Part shown: positions 25,871 through 33,992 of the stretch, piece by piece
How positions within the stretch are numbered: position 1 is the first letter of the stretch
Layout of the letters: each line of letters starts with the position of its first letter
Source of the DNA: Prosthecobacter debontii
Lineage (GTDB): Bacteria > Verrucomicrobiota > Verrucomicrobiia > Verrucomicrobiales > Verrucomicrobiaceae
DNA length: 42,009 nucleotides
Reading direction: 5' to 3'
Assembly: GCA_945860295.1 (NCBI GenBank)
Contig: CAMAQH010000035.1
Span: 1-42,009, forward strand
Program-made: the position numbers and the translations under genes
The notes under the pieces: model-generated
Database searches by the model: none
Told to the model about the DNA's origin: nothing
What the model saw: only the letters and a program-made list of their open reading frames with translations

Positions 25871-26569
25871 TCATGATTTGATACGATAGGTGCGGCGGCG
25901 GTTGTTTAGCCAACGAACACCGAACATGTCCATGGTGGCGCGCAGAGCACGATTTCCAAACCCATACTTACTGACGCCATGAATGCGTGGGCGATGATTG
26001 ACCGGCATTTCTGTGACGCGCCAGCCCATGCCGCCGATGAGCGCGGGGATGAAACGATGCATGCCATGGAAGAGCAGTAAGGCCTCACGACACTCACGAC
26101 GCATAACTTTAAGCGTGCAACCAGTGTCGCGCACTTGGTCGCCGACGAAGCGTGAGCGCACTCCATTGGCGATGCGGCTTTGAATGCGCTTAAAGGCAGT
26201 GTCCTTTCGGTGCGCGCGGTAGCCGCAGACGAGGTCGTAGCCTTCATGCAGCTTTGCGATCATCGCCGGGATGTCGTCGGGATCGTTTTGCATGTCGCCA
26301 TCGAGCGTGACGATGATGTCTCCGCCTGATTGATTGATGCCTGCATGCATGGCAGCGCTTTGACCGGCATTTTTCTCAAACTCCAACAACCGCACGCGAT
26401 CCCCACGCTGCACGCGGCTCACGGTGGCATCGGTGCTGCCGTCATCGACGAGCACTATTTCATAATCCATGCCGGCCAACGCAAAAGCGATCTGAGCTTG
26501 GAGTTCGGCGATGTTGTCCTCCTCATTATAGAGTGGCACGACAACGGAAATGGCGGGAGATGATGGCAT
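25871..26569 (-). CDS. family 2 glycosyltransferase (polyprenyl-phosphate sugar type)
   Basis: A 232-residue GT-A-fold enzyme resembling dolichol- or undecaprenyl-phosphate mannosyl/glucosyltransferases. Motifs are SVVVPLYNEEDNI at the N-terminus, DDGSTD at about 42-47, the metal-binding DGDMQNDP near 91-98 and, further on, RDTGCTLKVMRRE and MPVNHRPRIHGVSKYG. There are no C-terminal membrane segments, so it is the soluble, single-domain type. Alternative ATGs at 26590 and 26599 add 7 or 10 residues. It lies between the HTH protein and the glycosidase-like gene, all on the minus strand, and may supply lipid-linked sugars for envelope glycans. Confidence 0.9.
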   Translation of the reverse strand: MPSSPAISVVVPLYNEEDNIAELQAQIAFALAGMDYEIVLVDDGSTDATVSRVQRGDRVRLLEFEKNAGQSAAMHAGINQSGGDIIVTLDGDMQNDPDDIPAMIAKLHEGYDLVCGYRAHRKDTAFKRIQSRIANGVRSRFVGDQVRDTGCTLKVMRRECREALLLFHGMHRFIPALIGGMGWRVTEMPVNHRPRIHGVSKYGFGNRALRATMDMFGVRWLNNRRRTYRIKS

Positions 26570-26620
26570 GGTCAGGAGCGGCTCATCCATCCAGCGCATG
26601 AATGCCGAGGCAAGCAGGAA

Positions 26621-27649
26621 TTACGGTGCCTGCCCAACTGAGATGATCTGCGGCGCACGCCTGCGGACGCCGATGTAAACGGGTGAGCGCTGCGGCTCTA
26701 GCCAACGATGCTTGAAATTCAAGCGCGTGTTCAAAGCGGTGAAATGCCAAGGACCATCTTCCGTCACGAGGCTGTATTGCAGAGCACGGCCACCATCGAG
26801 TAGCGTCGCGTGCTGTAAGTCCAGCTTGCGGGCTAACTCAGCGGATTCACTCACATTCATCACTCCACCATCACCGGAAAGGATGAAGACGATAGTGCCG
26901 TCTTTGCGCATACCTGCGAGAGATCGATAAGTGATTTTGGAACCATCAAAATAGGTGTCCGGCTTGAGATCGACATACGAAAAGATGGTGTGATTTTTCA
27001 TCACCGAGGGATAGCCCTGCGTGGCTTCTTCGATCAGCCCAGGCACTTCATCGAGCAATGATTTGGGGCCAAAGTAAGGGCGGCCACCTTTGACAAAGAA
27101 ACTGCCACTCCATTCTTTAAAAGCAGGATTCAATTGCCGACCTTCATGCCAAACATAACCGAGCGGTTTGCCTGCCGGATCACGAAAGCTAGCGGTGATG
27201 GCAAAAGCAAGTTTGTCGCTGCCGAGCCGCTCAGCAGCGGTCGTGACGGCAAACTTGGGCTTGAAGCTCGTCATGAATTCAAACTGCTCTGGAGCGATGA
27301 CGATGACATGAACTTCAGCACCCAAGAAACCTTGAGCAAGGCTGGCGACAAGACCTGAAGGACGGCGCACTTTAAGCGTGCTCCAGCGCAGCCCAGGCTC
27401 GGAGTGCCGTAGGATGAGTGCCTGACTCATATCTGCAGGCGTCAGGGCAGACACCTTGCGCCAGGTGCCTTTGCGGGAGCGTACTTGAAGCACATCCTTG
27501 GAGTCGCGCACAGCTAGGGCGACAGCATTACTGCCGACATTGTAGAAGACCTCACCCAGAAACCAAAACAGCAGGCCGCCCGCTAGCAATGCCAGCAGGA
27601 GCACTTTGAGGCAGCCGCCTTTTTTCTTCTCCACCTTTGACTTCTTCAT
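26621..27649 (-). CDS. phosphodiester glycosidase/DUF2233-like membrane-anchored protein
   Basis: A 342-residue protein with a basic start (MKKSKVEKKKGG), one membrane anchor at about 14-35 (LKVLLLALLAGGLLFWFLG) and an exported domain. That domain shows GDGGVMNVSESAELARKL followed by ATLLDGGRALQYS, which resembles the C-terminal signature of the NAGPA/DUF2233 family. Family members include enzymes that remove GlcNAc from phosphodiester-linked sugars and proteins linked to peptidoglycan or spore coats. The earlier repeat-free region is strand-rich. The substrate is not predictable. It lies immediately upstream of the GT2 gene with a 51-base gap. Confidence 0.72.
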   Translation of the reverse strand: MKKSKVEKKKGGCLKVLLLALLAGGLLFWFLGEVFYNVGSNAVALAVRDSKDVLQVRSRKGTWRKVSALTPADMSQALILRHSEPGLRWSTLKVRRPSGLVASLAQGFLGAEVHVIVIAPEQFEFMTSFKPKFAVTTAAERLGSDKLAFAITASFRDPAGKPLGYVWHEGRQLNPAFKEWSGSFFVKGGRPYFGPKSLLDEVPGLIEEATQGYPSVMKNHTIFSYVDLKPDTYFDGSKITYRSLAGMRKDGTIVFILSGDGGVMNVSESAELARKLDLQHATLLDGGRALQYSLVTEDGPWHFTALNTRLNFKHRWLEPQRSPVYIGVRRRAPQIISVGQAP

Positions 27650-27770
27650 GCTGTGTCGGCGGCGATGATGCGCTGCTTTCAGCCTGAGTAAAGGCGTGAA
27701 CCCATGAAAGCCTTGATCTCAAAAGTCCATTGCACGTCAGGCATCTACCTCTAACATCACATTACTCCCC

Positions 27771-27989
27771 ATGAAAAAGACTGCTCTCTACACGCTCGCC
27801 ACTGCCGCCCTTATTTTTGCCGTGACTTCTTGCGGCAAGCATTCCTGGGAGGAAACCCAAGTGCTGCATGAAGGAATGCACAAAGGCCATGGCGAAGCTC
27901 ACGGTGAAGCCAAGCATGATGAGCATGGCAAAGCCGACGCTCATGCAAAGCCTGAGGCTCACGCTGAAAAGGCCGCAGCGAAGCATTAA
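27771..27989 (+). CDS. small histidine-rich lipoprotein
   Basis: A 72-residue protein with a lipoprotein signal: hydrophobic segment LATAALIFAV and lipobox ending VTSC, giving an acylated Cys near residue 21. The mature 52 residues hold 11 histidines together with many Glu, Lys and Ala, in loose repeats of the type HGEAHGEA and HAKPEAHA. No fold is evident. Such tails often bind Zn, Ni or Cu, so a periplasmic metal buffer is possible, but this is inference. The start is an ATG at 27771, and the channel gene follows 26 bases after the stop. Confidence 0.75.
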   Translation: MKKTALYTLATAALIFAVTSCGKHSWEETQVLHEGMHKGHGEAHGEAKHDEHGKADAHAKPEAHAEKAAAKH

Positions 27990-28015
27990 GCTTTCCTAAT
28001 TTAGATTTCATCGCC

Positions 28016-28624
28016 ATGCCGCTCTGGGTTGAATATCTCGCCTGTGCGGTCTGTGCTGCCTCAGGTGTGCTTGCCGCAAAAGGTAAGCAGATGGATCTCT
28101 TCGGAGCCATCATGTTGGCTCTGGCTACGGCGCTGGGTGGCGGCACGATACGAGATATCTGCCTCGGCGTGCGACCTGTATTCTGGGTCGCGGCACCCGA
28201 CTACCTGACCTACTCACTGATCGCCGCAGTGGTCACGTTTACTCTGGCACCTCACTTGAGATTCCCTGGTCGCGCCCTAGCCGTTGCAGACGCCTTTGGG
28301 CTGGCACTCTTCGGTATTATCGGCACGGAAAAAGCGCTCGACATGCAAGCACCTATTTGCGTGGCGCTTTTCATGGGTGTCATCACTGGTGTGGCTGGCG
28401 GGATGCTTCGTGACGTGCTGCGTGATGAGATGCCGACGGTGTTCAGATCGGAAATTTATTTGTATTCGACCGCCATCTTTGGGGGCGCGGCTGTGTTTGT
28501 GATGATGGAACACTGGCTAACACCATCACCGAGTCACCGCTACATCGGCATGGCACTCATTCTTGTTCTGAGGCTGGCCGCAATGCGCTGGCGGCTGGGT
28601 CTGCCAGTGTATCGCGGGCGCTAA
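28016..28624 (+). CDS. TRIC/UPF0126 family membrane channel
   Basis: A 202-residue inner-membrane protein with about seven helices and the twofold repeat typical of the prokaryotic TRIC cation-channel family (YicG/UPF0126). Each half carries the kinked glycine motif: ALGGGTIRDICLG in the first and GVAGGMLRDVLRDEMP in the second. Length matches the family. It probably conducts K+ or other monovalent cations. It shares the strand with the His-rich lipoprotein and converges with the secretin gene. Its last codons and stop lie within the left arm of a perfect hairpin. Confidence 0.93.
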   Translation: MPLWVEYLACAVCAASGVLAAKGKQMDLFGAIMLALATALGGGTIRDICLGVRPVFWVAAPDYLTYSLIAAVVTFTLAPHLRFPGRALAVADAFGLALFGIIGTEKALDMQAPICVALFMGVITGVAGGMLRDVLRDEMPTVFRSEIYLYSTAIFGGAAVFVMMEHWLTPSPSHRYIGMALILVLRLAAMRWRLGLPVYRGR

Positions 28625-28643
28625 TCGCACTCCGATTAGCGCC
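28617..28643. terminator. perfect 11-bp hairpin carrying the stop codons of two convergent genes
   Basis: GGCGCTAATCG at 28617-28627, loop CACTC, and its exact complement at 28633-28643. The TAA of the channel gene (28622-28624) lies in one arm and the TAA of the secretin gene (28636-28638, minus strand) in the other. There is no T-run on either side, so it may serve as an mRNA 3'-end barrier and not a classic terminator. Confidence 0.6.
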
Positions 28644-31344
28644 TCATGCTGGGTGGAGAAACGGCCTTCTTGACTGTGGCATCACGACTGAAAATGCGGG
28701 AGAAGATGCTGCCCTTCTTCCTCAAAGCTTCAGCCCGGCGCTGCTCCTCAGAATCAGAGATGCGTTGGCCTTGGGCATTCACTTTTTCAGGGAAACGCTC
28801 AGCGACATCACCCCCGACTTTGGTGTGGAGATCTTCACGGTAAGAGAGCGTGCGCAGAGAGTCGTTATCCGTGACCACATGTGGCTGGATGAAGATTATC
28901 AACTCTTTGCGAGTCGTGCTGTTGGCGTTGTCTTTGAAGAGATTGCCCACGCCTGGGATGCGACTGAGAAAGGGCATTCCCTTGGTGTCTTTCTTCTCCT
29001 GCTCAGAGATCAGGCCACCGAGCACGATGGTGTTACGGTCAGGCACATTCACCGTGGTGATGATCTGCTCGGTGCCGATGATTGGGATAAGATTTGGCTC
29101 CACCAACTGAGTACCGATGACCGTGTCATTAACTTGGGCAATGGTAAGAGTGACTTCACCATCTGCATTGATCAATGGCACGACTTCAAGCTTCAGCACC
29201 ACGTCGCGGTATTCGATATTGGTCGTGACGTTCGGATTGTTGCCATTGTTGATGACCGTACTTTGAACAGGCACCGGAATCTGCGATCCGGAAGTGATCG
29301 TCGCCTTCTTGTTGTTCAATGCGAAGACGCTCGGACGAGACAAGACTTTGAAACGATTCGTCGTTTCGAGAGCAGTAACAAAGACTTCCAAACTGTCACC
29401 GATCGCGCCATAGAGATTCATGCCGCTGGTGGGACCAAAAGCTGAAGTGATGACATTATTCCGAACATCACGAATGCCGCGCACCTGATTGGTACCTGTA
29501 GAGTTAGTGACTCCAGCACCATCCAAGATATTCGTGCGGCTATTGAAGCTGCTGCCGCTGAAATTCGTGCCAGCTTTGTTACTCAGCGCGCTGAGGTAGT
29601 CGATGCCGAATTGAAAACCATCACCGAGTGTGAGCTGGCCGATCACGGTGGCCAGATAGACCTGAGAAGGCTTACGGTCCAGCTTGTCGAGCAGTGCATT
29701 GACCTTGTCGATCTGCTCTTGGCGACCGACGACCAAGATGGCATTGGCCATAGGGTCCGCGATGACACGCGTTTTGCCGACGAGCACAGACACGGGTGCA
29801 TTGTCCTCTGTCGGTCCCTGGATGACATCAGCACGTGAAGCGCCGCCAGTGGAGGTGGTGGCGCTGGCGGTGTCAGAAGCCCCGCCACCGGCAGCGAGAG
29901 TCTGCCCGCCGCGCGTGCCAGTGGTGCTGCGTCCACCAAGAAGCTGACTGCTGCTGGAGGCCAGTGCCTGACTGCGCTGTTGCTGGATGCTGCCTCCACC
30001 TGGGAGCTGCGTGGTGCCGCCACTTGTATCCTGCAGCAGGTCCACCACAGCACTGAGCACATCGACCGCCGCCGCATATTTCATCTTCCTCTCATAAGGC
30101 TCCTCGACTTCTAAAGGTTTATCGAATTCTGCAATCAGACTGGCAATGTAAGTGTAATCAAGAGGGGCAGCGACGACGAGAATCTGATTCAATCGTGTGT
30201 CAGCGACAACCTGAGCGGTGGGCTGCGGTGCCTGAGAATTCTGCTGAACTAACTGACCATTAATGATCACCGGTTTACTGCTATTGTTGCTATCGTTGTT
30301 GTCACGGCGCTCATCTTTGCTACCGCGCCCATCGCTAGCTGCACTACCACGAATGGTATTGATTCCTTTTGTTTCCTTTTCCTGGGCCTGCGCATTGATC
30401 GTGGCCTGAATGATCTGCGCCACAGTTGAAGCATCTGCATGGACAATGGGAATGAATTTGGTGACCAATGATGAACCTGTATCACCGACATCGAGAGTTT
30501 CACGAATGCTGATAAGTTGCTTCACAACCGTGGCACTTTCCGTGATTAAAAGCCCAGGCGGAGTAAGCACTGGCGTTATGCGTCCATAGACACTGAGGCC
30601 GACATGGCCTGAGAGAATCGTCCCGGCCTCTTCAGGGTCGAGGTAGTCCAGCTTCATGAAGTAACTGACAATCGTCTCACCTTGTGGGATATCCTGTGGC
30701 GATGTGTAGAATTGAACCCCATGCGAAAACTGCACAGCATTGGCGCTCTGATTGCGAGCTGGCAAGATGCGCGCGCTCTTGCCATCGGGTTCCATGACGA
30801 TGGCGTAACCATTGGTTAGAAGCGTGGCCTCAATAAGCTTGATGGCTTCTACCTTTTCCACGGCCTTCGGCGTAGCCAGACTAACCGGTGCCCCCTCGAG
30901 AATGTTGGTGTCTTTGATCAAGGTCACACCCGTCAGCAACTCATAGATGCTGAGCATGTCCATGACTGGATTGTTCGGAAACTGGAGCACGATTTTCTCC
31001 CCCTCCATGCGGATGGTCTGTGACAGTGAACTGGCCGCATCTGCACCACCACCAGCGCCCGGAGGGCCACCAAACCCGTCACCTTCACCCGGCCGCCTAC
31101 GCCCACCGGGAAAGCCACCACCGCCACCAGGAGGGCCAAACCCACTTGGTGCGCCAGGTCCGCCCGGCAGCCGCGCACCGTCGGGTGGTGTTGCTAGCGT
31201 GGTCGAAGTATCCGCAGGTGGTACTTTAGTCTCAGTGCTAGCTCGCGGCGGCGCTGGAACTGGCGGCGCTGCGTTTTGGGCTGATAGAGAAAACGTCGCC
31301 AATGAAAAAACGGCGCTAGTGAACAAAGATCGAGTGAGATGCAT
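28636..31344 (-). CDS. PilQ/GspD-like outer-membrane secretin
   Basis: A 902-residue secretin that forms a gated outer-membrane channel for a type IV pilus or type II secretion system. The frame extends to 31653, but the ATG at 31344 opens a signal peptide ending SLSAQ, and the longer start would overlap the upstream gene. After a long disordered Pro/Gly-rich stretch (about 25-100), N-domains begin at VMDMLSIYELLTGVTLIKD (near 131). Two further ring-building domains are separated by low-complexity Ser/Gly/Gln inserts. The secretin core near 600-800 ends with VPDRNTIVLGGLI, FLSRIPGVGNLF and RKELIIFIQPHVV. It is last in a PilMN-O-P-Q-like gene order. GspE/PilB and GspF/PilC are not in the window. 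Confidence 0.93.
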   Translation of the reverse strand: MHLTRSLFTSAVFSLATFSLSAQNAAPPVPAPPRASTETKVPPADTSTTLATPPDGARLPGGPGAPSGFGPPGGGGGFPGGRRRPGEGDGFGGPPGAGGGADAASSLSQTIRMEGEKIVLQFPNNPVMDMLSIYELLTGVTLIKDTNILEGAPVSLATPKAVEKVEAIKLIEATLLTNGYAIVMEPDGKSARILPARNQSANAVQFSHGVQFYTSPQDIPQGETIVSYFMKLDYLDPEEAGTILSGHVGLSVYGRITPVLTPPGLLITESATVVKQLISIRETLDVGDTGSSLVTKFIPIVHADASTVAQIIQATINAQAQEKETKGINTIRGSAASDGRGSKDERRDNNDSNNSSKPVIINGQLVQQNSQAPQPTAQVVADTRLNQILVVAAPLDYTYIASLIAEFDKPLEVEEPYERKMKYAAAVDVLSAVVDLLQDTSGGTTQLPGGGSIQQQRSQALASSSSQLLGGRSTTGTRGGQTLAAGGGASDTASATTSTGGASRADVIQGPTEDNAPVSVLVGKTRVIADPMANAILVVGRQEQIDKVNALLDKLDRKPSQVYLATVIGQLTLGDGFQFGIDYLSALSNKAGTNFSGSSFNSRTNILDGAGVTNSTGTNQVRGIRDVRNNVITSAFGPTSGMNLYGAIGDSLEVFVTALETTNRFKVLSRPSVFALNNKKATITSGSQIPVPVQSTVINNGNNPNVTTNIEYRDVVLKLEVVPLINADGEVTLTIAQVNDTVIGTQLVEPNLIPIIGTEQIITTVNVPDRNTIVLGGLISEQEKKDTKGMPFLSRIPGVGNLFKDNANSTTRKELIIFIQPHVVTDNDSLRTLSYREDLHTKVGGDVAERFPEKVNAQGQRISDSEEQRRAEALRKKGSIFSRIFSRDATVKKAVSPPSMRR

Positions 31345-31396
31345 GAAGAATATCTGAGATGAAATGGATTTAGAATCGCTGAAGCTGAACCGATAC

Positions 31397-32038
31397 TTAC
31401 TTGCCGCCTTTGTCTTCTTTTTCGATTCGCTCGAACTCTTTTCGGATGACATTACGGCGTTCCTCTTCAGGGGCGTTACGGAATTTTTCATCACTAAACT
31501 TAGAGCGCATGAGGTCACGAAATTTCTCCTTGGCCTTGTCAGAAAGAGATTCGTATTTCTTCCGGTCTTCCTCCGAAGGCCCGCGACTACTGCCCTTGTA
31601 GCGATCTCCACTACTTGATGAACCTTTGTCGCTTTTGTCGTGCTTGCGATCACCTTTCATGTCCTCGGCACTGACGGACGCATAGCTGACTTTGACCTGC
31701 TCACCACCGATTGTAACCAAGGCACGACTGCGGGTAATATCTGGCGCAGGCAGGGCTTCGTTGAGGACCCAGCCCTGGAAATTTGGCTCACTGGAAACAA
31801 TGTGCGATTCCTTGGTCTCTTTGTTAAAGAGTGTGGCGACAGGTTTGCCGTTGATGTAGGCGATACCCGTGAGCACGAGATTGTCCGAAATGTTCACCAT
31901 TCGAGTGAAAGGAGAACTCACCATGACCTGCGAAAGAATTGCTGGATCAAATGGCTGCGGAAGATCGATGTCAGGCTCAGCTGCGAAAAGGGCAGCTTGA
32001 TGCAGGGCGAGACAAAGAAGTGGCGTGAACAGTTTCAT
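31397..32038 (-). CDS. exported PilP/GspC-like connector, tentative
   Basis: A 213-residue exported protein with a signal peptide (LFTPLLCLALHQAALFAA). A strand-rich domain follows (FTRMVNISDNLVLTGIAYIN, then VATLFNKETKESHIV), resembling the homology region by which PilP or GspC contacts the secretin. A highly charged tail of about 90 residues, rich in Lys, Glu, Asp and Arg, is probably helical or disordered. The domain call is by pattern and position, since it lies between the PilO/GspM-like and secretin genes. Spacing to its neighbours is 21 bases upstream and 52 bases downstream. Confidence 0.65.
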   Translation of the reverse strand: MKLFTPLLCLALHQAALFAAEPDIDLPQPFDPAILSQVMVSSPFTRMVNISDNLVLTGIAYINGKPVATLFNKETKESHIVSSEPNFQGWVLNEALPAPDITRSRALVTIGGEQVKVSYASVSAEDMKGDRKHDKSDKGSSSSGDRYKGSSRGPSEEDRKKYESLSDKAKEKFRDLMRSKFSDEKFRNAPEEERRNVIRKEFERIEKEDKGGK

Positions 32039-32059
32039 AGCGCAAAAAAAGTGAAGGTT

Positions 32060-32611
32060 TCAGATGCCAGACTCAGGCTTGAACCAACGTGCTAGGGTCA
32101 GGGTGCAAACAACTTGAGGTGTCTTCTCCCGTGACTTGGTATCGATCTCGAGTTCGAGCTGACGCAGCGCCTGAAATCTCTCTGGGGATTGCAGCGTGGC
32201 CAGCCACTGTAACAGGGTAACCTGATCGCCACGCAGTCGCAGTGTCACCGTGACCTCGCGGTGACTTTCCACAGGAGTGGCCAGCGGTGGCAATGTCTGC
32301 TGCTCAGTGATGATGCCGAGCTCCAGTGTTTCGTTGTTTAGATCTTCGAGCAGTTGCCCCTGGGCACGGCCCAAGCTCTCCGTGACAGGCATCTTTTCCT
32401 TCAACCATGCACGGCGCTTGTCCCAAAAGGCGCGGTCTTTGATCCACGTGTCATTCTCCGATTTTTGCCTCTGAAGCAGAGCAATCTTTTCCAACGCCAC
32501 TTTGCGGCGTCCCAAGAAACCATTCGCCACGATGGCCAGCGCCATGAAGACGAGGACACTCACACAGAGTAAGAGCAAATTTTTTTCGCGTGATGTAAGT
32601 TTAGCAGCCAT
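32060..32611 (-). CDS. PilO/GspM-like inner-membrane assembly protein
   Basis: A 183-residue bitopic protein with an N-terminal membrane helix at about 10-28 (LLLLCVSVLVFMALAIVANG), a coiled region (KVALEKIALLQRQKSEN) and a periplasmic ferredoxin-like domain (VTVTLRLRGDQVTLLQWLAT, then ALRQLELEID). This architecture matches PilO and GspM, which pair with PilN/GspL to link cytoplasmic and outer-membrane parts. The start MAAKLTSREKNLLLL at 32611 is preferred over an ATG 4 codons upstream. Gene order supports the call. Sequence identity in this family is low, so PilO and GspM cannot be separated. Confidence 0.78.
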   Translation of the reverse strand: MAAKLTSREKNLLLLCVSVLVFMALAIVANGFLGRRKVALEKIALLQRQKSENDTWIKDRAFWDKRRAWLKEKMPVTESLGRAQGQLLEDLNNETLELGIITEQQTLPPLATPVESHREVTVTLRLRGDQVTLLQWLATLQSPERFQALRQLELEIDTKSREKTPQVVCTLTLARWFKPESGI

Positions 32612-32635
32612 TGGGTAATTCAAAATTTACAATCT

Positions 32636-33850
32636 TTAGAGAGCCTTCCCTCGCGCGCGGAATTGGGCCGTCTTGTCCTTCACCGTTGGTTGCGGCTTCG
32701 TCCATGTGTAGCGACTCAGAACAGGGTCTTTCTGGAGATCTTCGACAAATTGTACAGCCGTCTGGGCATCTCGAGCCTCACCACGGATGTCGATCTCATC
32801 ATCCTTTAACTCAAACTCGCGAATGACGATACCACTTGGTGGCATGAGCTTAGTGATCTCTGCCAGAATCACCATTGGGTAGCGCTTGTATTCAATCGCT
32901 GGCGCAAGAGCCTTCCAACTTTCAGCGGTCTTCTTCACTTGAGCCGCAGGTGCTACTGTCAACTCCACATTAGCCGCGAGTTCAGAAGCCGTACGTTCTT
33001 GAAAACTCAAGTAGGCGAAGGCCAAAAAAATTAATGCTCCAAGAAACAACGCACCAAGAATACCAAAGCGCGTCAGCTTACCACTGCGGGCAGCACGTGA
33101 TTGCGCCAGCCGCACAGTCGCTGGCAGCAGGCGTGGCCAGGCACGCGTATCAAGTTCTACGTTTGGCGGCATTTGCGCTGCGATCCGCACCGGAATATCC
33201 AGCATCTCAGAAAGAGACTCACTAACCGCACGATCCCAAGACGAGCCCATCAGAGTCACACCAGTGACAAATCCCTCACCAAGATCGGCATCCAGAGACA
33301 TCCGAGAGATCATCACCTCCAATGCGATCTCTGCCACTGAAACGGCTGCTGGGGCGAAGATGTGGCTGTGAAAAAGTTTACCCTGGAAACCCGCCGCCAG
33401 AACTAAAGAGCCGTGCTCCTCTGTGATCACGAGCTGTCCAGCAGGTAAATTCACCAGACGCAATGCTGCGGTGTAATCAGAGGCCTGCGTCAGCGCCAGG
33501 TCCTCTGGAAATGGCTCCGCAAGAACGTCCACGCTTACCGTCGCAGAGGAGGCTGACTGCGTCAGTAAATGCCATCGAAAATTCCTAGCCACACCTGACT
33601 CGAGCTTAAGTCCCTTGCGATCAAGTTGCGTGATGATGATCTGCTCTAAAACATCATGATCAGCATTGGGCAAAATCAGACCAATAGTTCGACAGGCCGT
33701 TGCAGGTAACCCGATCACCAAAGGTTTGCCTTGCGCATGAACTTCAGCGGCCGTTTCGACTTTTTCACCTGGCCCGGTCATTCGAGGCTTCCAAACGCGC
33801 CATGAGGTATCTGGAGCAGGAAGGAGAAGTGTGGCGGCAGCAAATGACAT
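32636..33850 (-). CDS. GspL-like protein (PilM-PilN fusion layout)
   Basis: A 404-residue protein with a cytoplasmic N-terminal part resembling the actin-like PilM/GspL fold (PLVIGLPATACRTIGLILPN). One membrane helix lies at about 263-285 (LGALFLGALIFLAFAYLSF). A periplasmic PilN-like domain follows, with VILAEITKLMPPSGIVIREF and ARDAQTAVQFVEDLQKDP. GspL of type II secretion has this fused layout, whereas pili use separate PilM and PilN. The ATG at 33850 fits the family better than the longer frame to 33919. It is first in the cluster and divergent from a glycosyltransferase, so the promoter should lie in 33851-33992. Confidence 0.78.
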   Translation of the reverse strand: MSFAAATLLLPAPDTSWRVWKPRMTGPGEKVETAAEVHAQGKPLVIGLPATACRTIGLILPNADHDVLEQIIITQLDRKGLKLESGVARNFRWHLLTQSASSATVSVDVLAEPFPEDLALTQASDYTAALRLVNLPAGQLVITEEHGSLVLAAGFQGKLFHSHIFAPAAVSVAEIALEVMISRMSLDADLGEGFVTGVTLMGSSWDRAVSESLSEMLDIPVRIAAQMPPNVELDTRAWPRLLPATVRLAQSRAARSGKLTRFGILGALFLGALIFLAFAYLSFQERTASELAANVELTVAPAAQVKKTAESWKALAPAIEYKRYPMVILAEITKLMPPSGIVIREFELKDDEIDIRGEARDAQTAVQFVEDLQKDPVLSRYTWTKPQPTVKDKTAQFRARGKAL

Positions 33851-33992
33851 GTTTGAACGAGGGGCTACGTGGAACGTCGAGTTTCCAATGAAGTTGCGAC
33901 AAACATCATGTTCCAGCATGATTCTTCGCAGGCATTGATTCAGCTTGCCATTCCCTTCTCAAGCAGCACGTCTCAGAAATTATTCCTGCCGC

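Noticed and set aside
30947..31357. Pro/Gly-rich 136-codon plus-strand frame
   Set aside because: Antisense of the secretin's disordered Gly/Pro region; GC-rich repeats keep the frame open by chance.
31345..31653. N-terminal 103-residue extension of the secretin
   Set aside because: The extension has basic, unpatterned sequence and overlaps the upstream PilP-like gene; a signal peptide begins at 31344.
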